Shown in pieces: positions 7,565 to 19,770 of a DNA stretch of 20,614 nucleotides. The translations under genes and the position numbers were made by a program. Below the pieces are notes generated by a model. The model saw only the letters and a list, made by a program, of their open reading frames with translations, was not told the DNA's origin and made no database searches. The stretch is from Bacteroidota bacterium (GTDB lineage Bacteria; Bacteroidota; Ignavibacteria; Ignavibacteriales; Ignavibacteriaceae). Position 1 is the first letter of the stretch; every line of letters begins with the position of its first letter. The DNA lies in contig JAJYSI010000009.1 of the NCBI GenBank assembly GCA_021793635.1, positions 1-20,614 of the forward strand. Direction: 5' to 3'.

Positions 7565-8842
7565 ATGTCTACAATTTTTGATATACTCTCTAAAAAAATA
7601 GTCGAATGGAGAAAAGAAGAAAGCGCGATTATTGAAAAAGGTGGGGCAAAAATATTATCTCAAGTAACTGTGGCACAGGCTTACGGCGGAATGCGCGGTG
7701 TAGCTTCTTTAATTTGTGATACTTCAAGAGTTCCGCAGGACCAAGGTTTAATCATTCGGGAAATTCCACTGAAGAAATTATTGGATAAAACACCTGAAGA
7801 AATATTCTTTCTCCTTCTGACTTCAGAGCTTCCCGATAAAAATCAACTTGCTGATTTTTCGTCTGAAATAAGAAGTAGAAAAAATGTTCCTCAATATATT
7901 TGGGATGTTTTAAGAAGCATGCCAAAAGATTCTCATCCGATGACCATGCTAAACACTGCAATACTGGTTTTACAAAAGGAGTCAGTTTTTGCACATAGAT
8001 ATGATGATGGAATGCGAAAAGAAGATTATTGGAAAGCGACTTTGGAAGATGCGCTAAATCTTGTAGCAAAACTTCCGGCAATTGCTGCGGGGATTTATAG
8101 AATGCGTTTTAACAAAGGTGAGATTATCCTGCCTGACCCTGCAATGGATTTAACTGGCGATTATGTTCACATGTTAGGCTTAGATAAAAGTAAGAAAGAA
8201 GAATTTAATGATCTTATGAGACTTTATTTGGTTGCTCACTGTGACCATGAAGGTGGCAATGTTAGCGCTTTGACTAATCTCACAATAAATTCTGCTTTAT
8301 CCGATATTTATTATTCATTGTCCGGTGGCTTCGATGGTTTAGCCGGGCCTCTTCATGGTTTGGCAAATCAAGAATGTTTAAAATGGATTCTTGAGATAAT
8401 GCGAAAATATGGAGACGCTCCGTCAAAAGAACAACTAAAAGAAATTGTTTGGGATACATTAAATTCGGGAAAGGTAATCCCGGGATACGGTCATGCAGTT
8501 TTAAGAGTTACCGACCCAAGATTTGAAGGCTTTTTACAGTTTGGTAAAAATCATTTTCCAGATGACCCGCTTTTTATAACCGTAGCAAGACTATATGAAG
8601 TTGTCCCTGAAGAATTGAAAAAAATAGAAAAGATAAAAAATCCATGGCCAAATGTAGATGCAGCTTCCGGCTCGATGCTTTATCATTATGGATTGAAAGA
8701 ATTTTCATATTATACGGTTGTTTTCGCTGTTTCCCGAAGCTTAGGATTAACCGCTCAAGCAGTAATTAATAGAGCTATGAACGCCCCGATCATTAGACCA
8801 AAATCGGTCACCACCTATTTTGTAAAAGAATTTATTTCATAG
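7565..8842 (+). CDS. gltA: Citrate synthase, eukaryotic (mitochondrial)-type
   Basis: Condenses acetyl-CoA with oxaloacetate to citrate at the entry of the TCA cycle. The 425-residue protein aligns end to end with mitochondrial citrate synthase rather than E. coli-type GltA. Shared blocks include YGGMRG, HPMTML, ELMRLYL-like MRLYLVAHCDHEGGNVSA, GLAGPLHGLANQE, LNSGKVIPGYGHAVLR, NPWPNVDAASG and the C-terminal RPKS. Key residues keep a constant 10-residue offset from pig-heart numbering: H228 (H238), H264 (H274), H310 (H320), R319 (R329), D365 (D375), R391 (R401) and R411 (R421). The catalytic triad is therefore complete and this half has no insertions or deletions. AAAGG precedes the ATG by 8 nt. 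It is the first gene after the divergent gap, and pyrG follows 24 bp later, suggesting a shared transcript. The symbol is by function; the sequence family is distinct from E. coli GltA. Confidence 0.96.
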   Translation: MSTIFDILSKKIVEWRKEESAIIEKGGAKILSQVTVAQAYGGMRGVASLICDTSRVPQDQGLIIREIPLKKLLDKTPEEIFFLLLTSELPDKNQLADFSSEIRSRKNVPQYIWDVLRSMPKDSHPMTMLNTAILVLQKESVFAHRYDDGMRKEDYWKATLEDALNLVAKLPAIAAGIYRMRFNKGEIILPDPAMDLTGDYVHMLGLDKSKKEEFNDLMRLYLVAHCDHEGGNVSALTNLTINSALSDIYYSLSGGFDGLAGPLHGLANQECLKWILEIMRKYGDAPSKEQLKEIVWDTLNSGKVIPGYGHAVLRVTDPRFEGFLQFGKNHFPDDPLFITVARLYEVVPEELKKIEKIKNPWPNVDAASGSMLYHYGLKEFSYYTVVFAVSRSLGLTAQAVINRAMNAPIIRPKSVTTYFVKEFIS

Positions 8843-8854
8843 TTTAACAAATAA

Positions 8855-12071
<3,217 letters not shown>

Positions 12072-12108
12072 AAAATATATATTAGCTCTTAAATATGTTA
12101 GACTTTCA

Positions 12109-12140
12109 TTGACAATATTTTTGCATTTAGCTAATTTTTG
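12109..12140 (+). promoter_or_regulatory. Candidate promoter for the purN-purH-mre operon
   Basis: A perfect TTGACA at 12109-12114 is followed after 17 bp by TAATTT (12132-12137). The run TAATTTTTG (12132-12140) is also one base away from the Bacteroidota TAnnTTTG box, with a TTG 20 bp upstream. It lies in the largest gap (about 90 bp) of this co-directional block. Transcription would begin near 12145-12150, leaving a very short leader before the purN TTG at 12164. Confidence 0.45.
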
Positions 12141-12163
12141 TCACCTTTTTGGGTAGATTTATT

Positions 12164-12766
12164 TTGAGAATTGCCGTTTTTGTTTCAGGCCGTGGTTCTA
12201 ATTTGAAAGCTATTTTAGACAGTCGCGATATCCAGTATAATATTGAGGTAAAAGCAGTTGTTAGCGATAAAATAGATTGTCCTGCTTTTTCAATAGCACA
12301 GAAATTTTCCATATTGACTTTTAGTGTTGGGAATAATAATGGCTTTGTGACTTATGAAAAACTCATCGAGTCATTGCAATCGTTAGAAGTTGAGCTTATA
12401 GTTCTTGCGGGCTATTTAAAATTAATTCCAAATAATTTTTTAAGTATTTACAAAGGTAAAATTATTAATATTCATCCCGCTTTATTGCCGTCATTCGGCG
12501 GTAAGGGAATGTATGGGATAAATGTTCACAAAGCTGTTTTTGAATCATCCGCAAAAGTTTCAGGAGCAACCGTTCACTTTGTTGATGAAACATATGACAC
12601 AGGAAAAATTATAATGCAAAGATGTATCGACATTTCGGATGTCAAATCACCCGAAGAGATAGCAGATAGAGTTCTTAATATTGAGCATGAAATTCTTCCT
12701 TTTGTTCTAAATAAGTTCGCAGAAGGAAAAATTAAGATTGTCGGAAAAAGAGTTATAATTAATTAA
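12164..12766 (+). CDS. purN: Phosphoribosylglycinamide formyltransferase (GAR transformylase), TTG start
   Basis: Transfers a formyl group from 10-formyl-THF to GAR, the third step of purine synthesis. About 200 residues, normal for the family. The N-terminus RIAVFVSGRGSNLKAI is the PRPP-derived substrate phosphate loop. The catalytic set is complete: N102 and H104 in NIHPALLPSF and D145 in YDTG. No ATG or GTG exists in the right place. TTG at 12164 gives the canonical MRIAVFVSGRGSN start, whereas the outer TTG at 12149 would add five residues and would fall at or near the predicted transcription start. The Arg-rich GRGSN replaces the more common GNGSN, a known variation. The gene opens a block continuing with purH 39 bp downstream. 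Confidence 0.93.
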   Translation: MRIAVFVSGRGSNLKAILDSRDIQYNIEVKAVVSDKIDCPAFSIAQKFSILTFSVGNNNGFVTYEKLIESLQSLEVELIVLAGYLKLIPNNFLSIYKGKIINIHPALLPSFGGKGMYGINVHKAVFESSAKVSGATVHFVDETYDTGKIIMQRCIDISDVKSPEEIADRVLNIEHEILPFVLNKFAEGKIKIVGKRVIIN

Positions 12767-12794
12767 AATAAAGTGAAAAATAATTTCTCTTATT

Positions 12795-12798
12795 AGGA
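12795..12798 (+). promoter_or_regulatory. Ribosome binding site deciding the TTG start of purH
   Basis: AGGA lies 7 nt before the TTG at 12806. The resulting N-terminus, MKKLALISVSDK, is that expected for PurH, so the TTG is well supported. Confidence 0.7.
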
Positions 12799-12805
12799 TT
12801 TTTAA

Positions 12806-14341
12806 TTGAAAAAGTTAGCTTTAATCAGTGTTTCGGATAAAACAAATATTGTTGAATTAGCCAAGTCTCTTAAGGATTTTAACTATCAAATTTTAGCCAC
12901 AGGTAATACAGCTAAAATACTATCGCAAGCTAATGTTGAGGTTACAGAGATTTCAAATTTTACCGGATTCCCGGAAATTTTTGACGGAAGGGTAAAGACA
13001 TTGCATCCTAAAATATTTGGGGGGATACTTTTCAGGCGCGATAACAACAAAGACAAAATTCAAGCGGAGGAAAATCAAATATTCCCGATAGATATTGTTT
13101 GTGTTAATCTTTATCCTTTTGTAAAAACAGCCTCGAACCCTAAATCCAATTTGGATGAAATAATTGAGAACATAGATATCGGCGGACCAAGTTTAATTCG
13201 CGCTTCAGCAAAGAATTATAAATTTATTTCAGCGCTTACCAATCCCTCACAATATGGTCCATTTTTAGAGGAATTAAAAAACGGTTCTATTAGTGCTGAA
13301 ACAAGGACAAAACTTGCAGTCGAAGCCTTCTCCCATACGGCATATTACGATACTTACATCGCAAATTTCTTAGAAAAGAAATTTGAATTAACATCAACTC
13401 ACTTCCGGCTAAATCTTCCAAAAGAAAAAACATTACGGTACGGTGAAAACCCTCACCAGAATGCTGCTTTGTTCGGGAACTTTAATGAATATTTCGAAGT
13501 ATTTCATGGTAAAGAAATTTCTTATAATAATATTTTAGACTTAATCGCCGGTGTAGAATTAGCCGAAGACCTGAGAGAAAACCTGCCTCCCGGTGGCAGT
13601 ACATGCATTATAATCAAACATCAAAATCCTGCAGGCGCTGCAATTAGCGATACCCCTTTTGATGCTTATAGCAAGGCGCTTAAGTGTGACCCTGTTTCTG
13701 CCTTCGGTGGAATAGTAATTTTTACTACGAAAGTGGATGAAAAACTTGCTTTAAAATTAAATGAAATATTCTTAGAAATTATTTGTGCCCCAAGCTATAC
13801 AGATGAAGCAGTTAAAATCTTAACTAAGAAAAAAGATAGAAGATTATTAAAACAGTTAAAATCTGTCAGTGAAGAAAAAATATCTTTTAGGAACATTCCA
13901 GGTGGTGTAATTCTTCAGGACTCGGATCATGAAACATTAGATAGAGAAAACATTAAAATTGCAACTGTAAAAAAACCTGATGAAAAAGAATTAGAAGATT
14001 TGTTTTTCGCGTGGACTGTTGCAAAACATACCAAATCAAACGCGATTGTTTTTGTGAAAGATAAAACTACTCTAGGCGTAGGTGCGGGACAAATGTCGCG
14101 ACTCGATTCTGCTAAAATTGCTTTCATGAAAGCTAAAGAACACGGACTTGATTTAAGCGGTTCTGTTGCGGCTTCCGATGCTTTTTTCCCATTTCCTGAT
14201 ACTCTGCTTGAGATAATTAATTACGGCGCTACATCTATTATACAGCCCGGTGGATCAGTTAGAGACAGCGAAGTAATAGAAGCAGCAAATGAAAAAAATG
14301 TATCAATGGTTTTTACAGGAATTAGACACTTTAAACATTAA
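12806..14341 (+). CDS. purH: Bifunctional AICAR transformylase / IMP cyclohydrolase, TTG start
   Basis: Catalyses the last two steps of IMP synthesis. The 511-residue length is normal. The N-terminal MGS-like IMP cyclohydrolase domain (about 1-190) starts MKKLALISVSDKTN and carries FDGRVKTLHPKIFGGIL and DIVCVNLYPF. The C-terminal transformylase domain shows LRYGENPHQNAALF, the active-site Lys-His pair K271-H272 in IKHQNPAGAA, SAFGGIV, the KHTKSNAIVF block, GAGQMSR and the terminal PGGSVRDSEVI and FTGIRHF. NPAG replaces the NPCG of many bacteria; the human enzyme also has PAG there, so this should not impair activity. The start codon is TTG with AGGA upstream. The mreB ATG follows after 8 bp, so expression of purine synthesis and the rod-shape machinery is probably coupled. 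Confidence 0.97.
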   Translation: MKKLALISVSDKTNIVELAKSLKDFNYQILATGNTAKILSQANVEVTEISNFTGFPEIFDGRVKTLHPKIFGGILFRRDNNKDKIQAEENQIFPIDIVCVNLYPFVKTASNPKSNLDEIIENIDIGGPSLIRASAKNYKFISALTNPSQYGPFLEELKNGSISAETRTKLAVEAFSHTAYYDTYIANFLEKKFELTSTHFRLNLPKEKTLRYGENPHQNAALFGNFNEYFEVFHGKEISYNNILDLIAGVELAEDLRENLPPGGSTCIIIKHQNPAGAAISDTPFDAYSKALKCDPVSAFGGIVIFTTKVDEKLALKLNEIFLEIICAPSYTDEAVKILTKKKDRRLLKQLKSVSEEKISFRNIPGGVILQDSDHETLDRENIKIATVKKPDEKELEDLFFAWTVAKHTKSNAIVFVKDKTTLGVGAGQMSRLDSAKIAFMKAKEHGLDLSGSVAASDAFFPFPDTLLEIINYGATSIIQPGGSVRDSEVIEAANEKNVSMVFTGIRHFKH

Positions 14342-14349
14342 GAGGAATT

Positions 14350-15378
14350 ATGGGTTTATTTGATTTTTTTTCCGCCGATATAGCAATGGATCTTGGAACG
14401 GCGAATACTTTAATTTATGTTAAAGGAAAAGGCATTGTGCTTAACGAGCCGTCTATAGTAGCTTTCGATAAAAACACTAAGCGAATTATTGCGCTCGGTA
14501 ATAAGGCAAAAGAAATGCAGGGTAGAGAGCATAAAGATATTAGAGTTACTCGCCCTATGCGGGACGGTGTAATAGCTGATTTTGAAATAGCTGAAGGAAT
14601 GATTCGCGCTTTTATTAAAAGTGTTAAAGCTACAGGAGCTATTACAAGCAGAAGAATTGTTGTTGCAGTTCCAAGCGGGGTAACAGAAGTTGAAAAAAGA
14701 GCTGTCCGGGATAGCGCCGAACATGCCGGAGCAAAGGAAGTCCATTTAATAGCCGAACCAATGGCTGCTGCAATTGGAATCGGAATTGATGTAGAAGCAC
14801 CTGTCGGGAATATGATTATTGATATTGGTGGGGGAACAACTGAGATTGCGGTAATTGCTCTATCCGGTATTGTGAATGAAGAATCCATTCGTATTGCTGG
14901 AGATGAAATGAATTATGCCATTATGCAGTTTTTCAAAAAAAATCATAATATCCTTATTGGTGAAAGAACTGCCGAAGCTATAAAATGCGAAGTTGGTTCA
15001 GCCGTTCCTCTAAAAGAGGAGATAACTATCCAGGTGAAGGGAAGGGATTTAGTAGGTGGAATTCCTAAAACTACTGAGGTAAGCTCTGTTGAAATTAGGG
15101 AGGCTTTGAATGAAGCAGTCGTCCAAATAGTTGATGCAGTAAGGCAATCGCTTGAGAGAACCCCGCCTGAACTTTCGGCTGATATTCTGGATCGTGGAGT
15201 GATGCTAACAGGCGGCGGAGCTTTATTAAAAGGTTTAGATGAAAGAATTCGTATGGAAACTAATCTTCCTGTACATGTTGCCGAAGATCCGTTAACGGCC
15301 GTTGTTAGAGGCGCGGGGAAGGTTATTGATAATTTAAATCATTATACAAAAGTTTTAATTCGTAATAGAAGATATTAA
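14350..15378 (+). CDS. mreB: Rod shape-determining actin homologue MreB
   Basis: Cytoplasmic actin-like ATPase that forms membrane-bound filaments steering the elongation machinery. The 342-residue length is normal. ATPase-fold motifs are in order: phosphate-1 DLGTANTLIYVKGKG (residues 15-29), GKEAKEMQGR-like region NKAKEMQGR, connect-1 and phosphate-2 MIIDIGGGTTEIAVIAL, and the adenosine motif LTGGGALLKGLD. The N-terminus GLFDFFSADIAMDLG fits the MreB amphipathic membrane-targeting segment. AGAGGA precedes the ATG at good spacing, the clearest Shine-Dalgarno in this block. It is 8 bp from purH, and the stop and the mreC start share one base (TAATG). Confidence 0.98.
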   Translation: MGLFDFFSADIAMDLGTANTLIYVKGKGIVLNEPSIVAFDKNTKRIIALGNKAKEMQGREHKDIRVTRPMRDGVIADFEIAEGMIRAFIKSVKATGAITSRRIVVAVPSGVTEVEKRAVRDSAEHAGAKEVHLIAEPMAAAIGIGIDVEAPVGNMIIDIGGGTTEIAVIALSGIVNEESIRIAGDEMNYAIMQFFKKNHNILIGERTAEAIKCEVGSAVPLKEEITIQVKGRDLVGGIPKTTEVSSVEIREALNEAVVQIVDAVRQSLERTPPELSADILDRGVMLTGGGALLKGLDERIRMETNLPVHVAEDPLTAVVRGAGKVIDNLNHYTKVLIRNRRY

Positions 15379-16211
15379 TGTTTGAAATTTTTTCAGTAAT
15401 TTGGAAAAAGTTTAAAGAATATATCGTTCTTGTACTCCTGCTTATTATCAGCCTGATTATTTTATCCTCAAGTCAAAAACAGTCGGCTAAAAAGGCTAGT
15501 TCTGTATTCTTTGGCGTTTTCGCAAATTTTTCATCTGTAATATCTGATGCTTTAGATATTGCAAAGTACAAAAGTGAGAATTCTTCTCTCAGAAAAACCA
15601 ATGCAGAGTTGATGCTGGAAATAAATAAATTACGACAGTACGGAATTGAAAATTCCGAACTAAAAGATCTGCTTGGGATTAAAGATACTCTCCATTATCC
15701 TATTTTACCTGCGAACGTAGTTTCAAAATCCTTATCTAGATCACAAGGCACTTTTACTTTAAACGTAGGAAGAAGAGACAGTGTGAGACCCGGTATGCCG
15801 GTTATAAATGAATTCGGGTTAGTGGGAATAGTTTATTCTACTTCTTCAAACTATTCAATAGTCCGAACTCTGGAAAACCTCGACCTTAGTTTAACAGTAA
15901 AGGATGAAAGAAGCCGGGTTGACGGAGTTATGAAATGGAATGGAGCCAACCTGGTTATTATTAATGTCCCGAAAACTTTTGATGTTGAACCAGGGGACAG
16001 AATCATTACTTCGGATCTTAGTTCTATTGTAGCAATGCCTGTTCCTGTCGGAGTTGTGGTCGGATTGAATAATGTAGCGACAGGTATATTTAATGAAGTA
16101 AAAATAAAACCGTTTGTTGATTTCGTTACAACTGAGAACGTTTTCGTAATAAAAGTGGTCGAAAGCAAAGAAGAAGATAACCTCGAATTAAATTTTTATA
16201 ATAGAAAATAA
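15378..16211 (+). CDS. mreC: Rod shape-determining protein MreC
   Basis: Bitopic inner-membrane protein that activates PBP2/RodA in the elongasome. The 277 residues show a short cytoplasmic tail, one membrane helix (about 15-32), a predicted coiled coil (about 62-100, KSENSSLRKTNAELMLEINK) and a periplasmic beta-rich region (about 105-260). The latter includes LNVGRRDSVRPGMPVINEFGLVG and VEPGDRIITSD, the usual MreC repeats of a GxxxGV/GD type. It starts inside the mreB stop codon and ends immediately before the mreD ATG, so translation is very likely coupled. The C-terminus is charged and lacks the long Pro-rich tail of some MreC proteins. Confidence 0.95.
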   Translation: MFEIFSVIWKKFKEYIVLVLLLIISLIILSSSQKQSAKKASSVFFGVFANFSSVISDALDIAKYKSENSSLRKTNAELMLEINKLRQYGIENSELKDLLGIKDTLHYPILPANVVSKSLSRSQGTFTLNVGRRDSVRPGMPVINEFGLVGIVYSTSSNYSIVRTLENLDLSLTVKDERSRVDGVMKWNGANLVIINVPKTFDVEPGDRIITSDLSSIVAMPVPVGVVVGLNNVATGIFNEVKIKPFVDFVTTENVFVIKVVESKEEDNLELNFYNRK

Positions 16212-16703
16212 ATGCGTTCTGAATATCTCTGGTCAATTATACTTTTTTTCCCGATATTGCTAATCCAAACTACCATTTTGCCGATTATCGCAATTCATGG
16301 AATTGTGCCCGATTTAATCCTTATTCTGTTGGTGTTTTATTCAATGCGGTTGGGGCAGTTATACGGAACGGTTTTGGGATTTCTTTATGGATTCCTTTTG
16401 GACATGATAACCGGTAGCTTACTAGGAAGTACAATGATTTCTTTAACGGTTGCCGGATTTATTGCCGGGTACTTTTCAAATGAAAATAAACGCGATTATT
16501 ATTTTAAGAATTATATCTTTGTTTTGATTGTATTTATGTGTTCGTCTATAAATTCAGTTTTAAATTCTTTTTTCTCTTCTGTTGATCTAAATACCAATTT
16601 GATCCATTTATTGCTTAACCAAGGTATCTTGCCTGCACTATATACTTCTTTAATTAGTTTTTTAGTAGTCTTTTTTTACCCTAAAAGGAACTTTGAATCA
16701 TGA
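16212..16703 (+). CDS. mreD: Rod shape-determining protein MreD
   Basis: A small polytopic inner-membrane protein of 163 residues with about five hydrophobic helices. Family hallmarks are the first helix with QTTILP, the GIVPDLILILLVFYSMRLG segment (PDL followed by a helix) and the glycine-rich YGTVLGFLYGFLLDMITGSLLG stretch. MreD partners MreC and stabilises the PBP2-RodA complex; sequence conservation is low across phyla, but helix layout and position settle the call. The ATG directly follows the mreC stop with no intervening base. Its stop overlaps the mrdA start as ATGA. Confidence 0.93.
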   Translation: MRSEYLWSIILFFPILLIQTTILPIIAIHGIVPDLILILLVFYSMRLGQLYGTVLGFLYGFLLDMITGSLLGSTMISLTVAGFIAGYFSNENKRDYYFKNYIFVLIVFMCSSINSVLNSFFSSVDLNTNLIHLLLNQGILPALYTSLISFLVVFFYPKRNFES

Positions 16704-18520
16704 CGCAAAGTGCGGGTGGATTCGGACGAAAATCAGTAATCTATATTGCGATTTTAGTCTTTTTTGCTGTTCTGATTTTGCGGTTATTCCAGATGCAAAT
16801 TCTTGAATATAAATTTTATAATGAAAAATCCGCAAACAACAGTATAAAGGCAATTGAGCAAATACCTCTCAGAGGAGTTTTTTACGATCGCAATATGAAC
16901 ATTGTGGTAAGCAATGTCCCCGCATATACACTCAGAATTACTCCGGCTGAATACAATAAAAAGTTAAATAGTACACTAGAAGCTGTATTGGGAGAAAAAC
17001 CTGGCTATATAAACAAAATATTAACTGAAAATCGAATTTATTCACGATATATTCCAATAAGGATAAAACGCGGAATTGATTTTAAAGTGGTTTCATGGCT
17101 TGAAGAAAATGAGGAACATCTACCCGGCGTTGATTACATTGTGGAAATGCAGAGAGATTATCCTGATGGAATTAGGGGTTCACATATTTTTGGTTACACA
17201 AAAGAAATTTCGCCAAGGCTTTTAGAAAAGTATAAAAATTTATATAAACCCGGAGATTTCATTGGATACACGGGAATTGAAAAAGCTTATGAAAGTATCC
17301 TACGCGGGAAAAAAGGTTATAAATATGTCTTGGTTAATGCGCGTCGAAAAGAGACAGGAAGATTTAAGGACGGCAAAGATGATGTGCCGTCTATTAAAGG
17401 AAATGATTTAGTCCTTACAATTGATGCCGATGTGCAAAGGGTCGCGGAACAAGAGTTGAAAGGTTACAGCGGAGCGGCTGTTGCAATTGAACCTAAAACC
17501 GGTGAAATCCTTGCGATGGCTAGCGCACCAGATTATGACCTTAGTGAATTTTCTTATGTCACATCAAGAGAGTATTTAAATAAATTGTATACCGATCCGG
17601 CTAAACCATTTTTTAACCGGGCAACGCAATCTGCAAATCCTCCTGGCTCAACATTTAAAATAATGGAAGCCATTTGTGCGCTTAATAATCATATAATAGA
17701 TACTAATTTTACAACGACTTGTACAGGCGGACAAACATTTTTCGGCAGGTATTTTAAATGCGATGCTCGCCATGGGACTTTAAATGTTATTCATGCTATC
17801 GAACATTCGTGTAATGTTTTCTTTTATAATTTGATATATAAAATCGGTATGGATAAATGGCATGAATATGCAAACTTGTTTGGCTTTGGCCGGGATACTC
17901 ATATCGATATTGACGATGAAGTCAAAGGGCTAATACCAAGTTCCCAGTATTATGTAAAACGTTATGGGGAAAACTGGCCTAAAAGTATTATGGCAAGTTT
18001 AGGGATCGGTCAGGGCGAAGTAAATGTTACTCCGATTCAATTAGCTCAGTATGCGGCTTTGATTGCTAACGACGGTGTTACATATACACCGCATCTTGTT
18101 CGCGGCTATCTTACTAATGGTACAAAAAAACTTGTTCCTTTTAGTTTTAAAAAAATAGATTTAGGAATTGATAAAAAAATATTTAATATCGTAAAAGAAG
18201 GAATGTATTTAGTCGTGAATGGTAACGGGACGGCTGCTGGAATAAAATCTAAAGACATAGCTATTGCCGGGAAAACTGGTACGGCTCAAAACCCTCATGG
18301 TAAAGATCATGCGTGGTTCATCTGCTTTGCGCCTTATGATAATCCAAAAATTGCAATTGCTGTATTAGTTGAAAATGTCGGATTTGGAGCTACTTATGCT
18401 GCACCCATTGCAAAAAAAATGGTTGATGCTTACTTAGAAAAAGATAAGTTAAAAAATGAAGAAAAAACGCCGGAAAATAATTTCGATAACAAATTGATAG
18501 GCGCAAAACTTGAGAATTGA
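16700..18520 (+). CDS. mrdA: Penicillin-binding protein 2 (elongasome transpeptidase)
   Basis: Class B, monofunctional DD-transpeptidase that cross-links peptidoglycan during elongation with RodA. The 606-residue protein has a single N-terminal membrane helix (about 13-29) and a dimerisation/pedestal domain with RGVFYDRN and the [13 protein letters not shown] block (about 50-230). The transpeptidase domain follows, with S317-x-x-K320 in PPGSTFK, S370-C-N372 in [10 protein letters not shown] and K525-T-G527 in [17 protein letters not shown]. All three active-site motifs are intact. [10 protein letters not shown] is the typical PBP2 signature. It overlaps mreD by 4 bp and rodA by 11 bp, preserving the standard mreBCD-mrdA-rodA order. 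Confidence 0.97.
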   Translation: MTQSAGGFGRKSVIYIAILVFFAVLILRLFQMQILEYKFYNEKSANNSIKAIEQIPLRGVFYDRNMNIVVSNVPAYTLRITPAEYNKKLNSTLEAVLGEKPGYINKILTENRIYSRYIPIRIKRGIDFKVVSWLEENEEHLPGVDYIVEMQRDYPDGIRGSHIFGYTKEISPRLLEKYKNLYKPGDFIGYTGIEKAYESILRGKKGYKYVLVNARRKETGRFKDGKDDVPSIKGNDLVLTIDADVQRVAEQELKGYSGAAVAIEPKTGEILAMASAPDYDLSEFSYVTSREYLNKLYTDPAKPFFNRATQSANPPGSTFKIMEAICALNNHIIDTNFTTTCTGGQTFFGRYFKCDARHGTLNVIHAIEHSCNVFFYNLIYKIGMDKWHEYANLFGFGRDTHIDIDDEVKGLIPSSQYYVKRYGENWPKSIMASLGIGQGEVNVTPIQLAQYAALIANDGVTYTPHLVRGYLTNGTKKLVPFSFKKIDLGIDKKIFNIVKEGMYLVVNGNGTAAGIKSKDIAIAGKTGTAQNPHGKDHAWFICFAPYDNPKIAIAVLVENVGFGATYAAPIAKKMVDAYLEKDKLKNEEKTPENNFDNKLIGAKLEN

Positions 18521-19739
18521 CTATAAACTAAATGATAAACTTGATCTTGGGCTATTTATTCCAACCCTTATTTTATTTGGAATAGGATTAGTCGCAATTT
18601 ATAGCTCTACCCTTAATAATCCACATGCAGGTGGAAATTTTCACAAGCAGGTAATTTGGGGTATAGGGGCTATAATCACTTTTTTTATTTTTTATTCTCT
18701 CCCGACTAATTCTTTTAAATCTCTTGCAATTCCTTCATACATCGGCTCAATTATTTTGTTACTTGTTGTTTTAGCAATCGGCAAAAGAGTTTATGGTGCA
18801 AAAAGTTGGCTTGGTATTGAAGGACTAGGATTTCAACCATCAGAATTTGCAAAGCTTGGTACAATAATGGCTCTGTCAATATTTTTAAGCCGAAAAAATA
18901 CAGACCTCGAAACATTTAAAGATATTTTGATCTCGCTTGCTATCGGATTAATTCCGGTTGCTTTAATTCTGGTTGAACCTGATTTAGGAACCTCGTTTGT
19001 TTTTTTTGGTTTAATATTAATCATGCTTTTTTGGAAAGGAATAAGTCTATTTGGGCTTTTTATTGTCCTTTCACCGGCAATAATAGCAATATCATCTTTA
19101 TTCGGAATTTATTATTTAATTGCTTCATTAATCCTGGTCGTAGTTTGTCTTTTTCTTTTTAAAAAGGATATTTTCTTTAGCGGTTCAATTTTCGCCCTAA
19201 ATCTTGCTTCTGGATTTTTTACTAAATACGTTTACGATATATTAAGTGAACACCAACAAACAAGGATAAGATCTTTTATTAATCCTTGGGCTGATCCTTT
19301 GGGAGCAGGATACAATGCTATTCAGGCAAAAGTTGCGGTAGGTTCCGGGGGGTTATTCGGCAAAGGTTTTTTGGCAGGCAATCAAACACAGCTTCAATTT
19401 ATTCCGGAACAATGGACGGATTTTATTTTTTGTGTTATCGGAGAAGAGTTTGGCTTTATTGGTGCAGTAATAGTATTAGGGCTATTTTTATATCTTTTTA
19501 TAAGATTATTAAAAATTGCATCGTCAACAAAAGATGAATTTTTGAGCTTAACAATTATCGGAATTCTTGGAGTCTACCTTATCCATTTTATGATAAACGT
19601 AGGAATGGTCGTTGGAGTTATGCCGGTAATAGGAATTCCGCTTCCTTTCTTAAGTTATGGAGGAAGTTCTCTCGTAGTGGATATGATGATGCTTGGAATT
19701 GCTGCAAATGTTTTTAGAACAAGAAAAAATTATACTTGA
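18510..19739 (+). CDS. rodA: RodA, SEDS peptidoglycan glycosyltransferase, TTG start
   Basis: Integral membrane polymerase that makes glycan strands from lipid II for cell elongation, paired with PBP2. The 409 residues contain about ten membrane helices. SEDS-family marks are [43 protein letters not shown], the large extracytoplasmic loop with [14 protein letters not shown] (its Asp in the DP motif corresponds to the essential Asp262 of E. coli RodA), [18 protein letters not shown] and the terminal [12 protein letters not shown]. The start must be TTG: no in-frame ATG or GTG occurs before the first helix, and the TTG lies within the end of mrdA (11-bp overlap), so ribosomes probably reinitiate. 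dcd follows after 31 bp. Confidence 0.96.
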   Translation: MRIDYKLNDKLDLGLFIPTLILFGIGLVAIYSSTLNNPHAGGNFHKQVIWGIGAIITFFIFYSLPTNSFKSLAIPSYIGSIILLLVVLAIGKRVYGAKSWLGIEGLGFQPSEFAKLGTIMALSIFLSRKNTDLETFKDILISLAIGLIPVALILVEPDLGTSFVFFGLILIMLFWKGISLFGLFIVLSPAIIAISSLFGIYYLIASLILVVVCLFLFKKDIFFSGSIFALNLASGFFTKYVYDILSEHQQTRIRSFINPWADPLGAGYNAIQAKVAVGSGGLFGKGFLAGNQTQLQFIPEQWTDFIFCVIGEEFGFIGAVIVLGLFLYLFIRLLKIASSTKDEFLSLTIIGILGVYLIHFMINVGMVVGVMPVIGIPLPFLSYGGSSLVVDMMMLGIAANVFRTRKNYT

Positions 19740-19761
19740 TTTATTTAACTATTCATAGATT

Positions 19762-19765
19762 GGAG
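19762..19765 (+). promoter_or_regulatory. Ribosome binding site deciding the TTG start of dcd
   Basis: GGAG followed by ataaa and then the TTG at 19771, a 5-nt spacer. The resulting N-terminus MILSDKKI matches the family start. Confidence 0.65.
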
Positions 19766-19770
19766 ATAAA

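Noticed and set aside
13607..13640. Loss of the Cys in the purH NPCG motif as a sign of inactivity
   Set aside because: Active homologues, including the human enzyme, have PAG here; the catalytic Lys-His pair is intact.
14410..14888. Two long minus-strand frames antisense to mreB
   Set aside because: Low-complexity translations (Ser/Ile/Pro rich) that mirror mreB codon use; no start signals or family features.
15641..15657. Perfect 7-bp stem, 3-nt loop hairpin (cggaatt/aattccg) inside mreC
   Set aside because: It encodes conserved-looking coiled-coil residues, lacks a T run and is not at a gene boundary; probably incidental.
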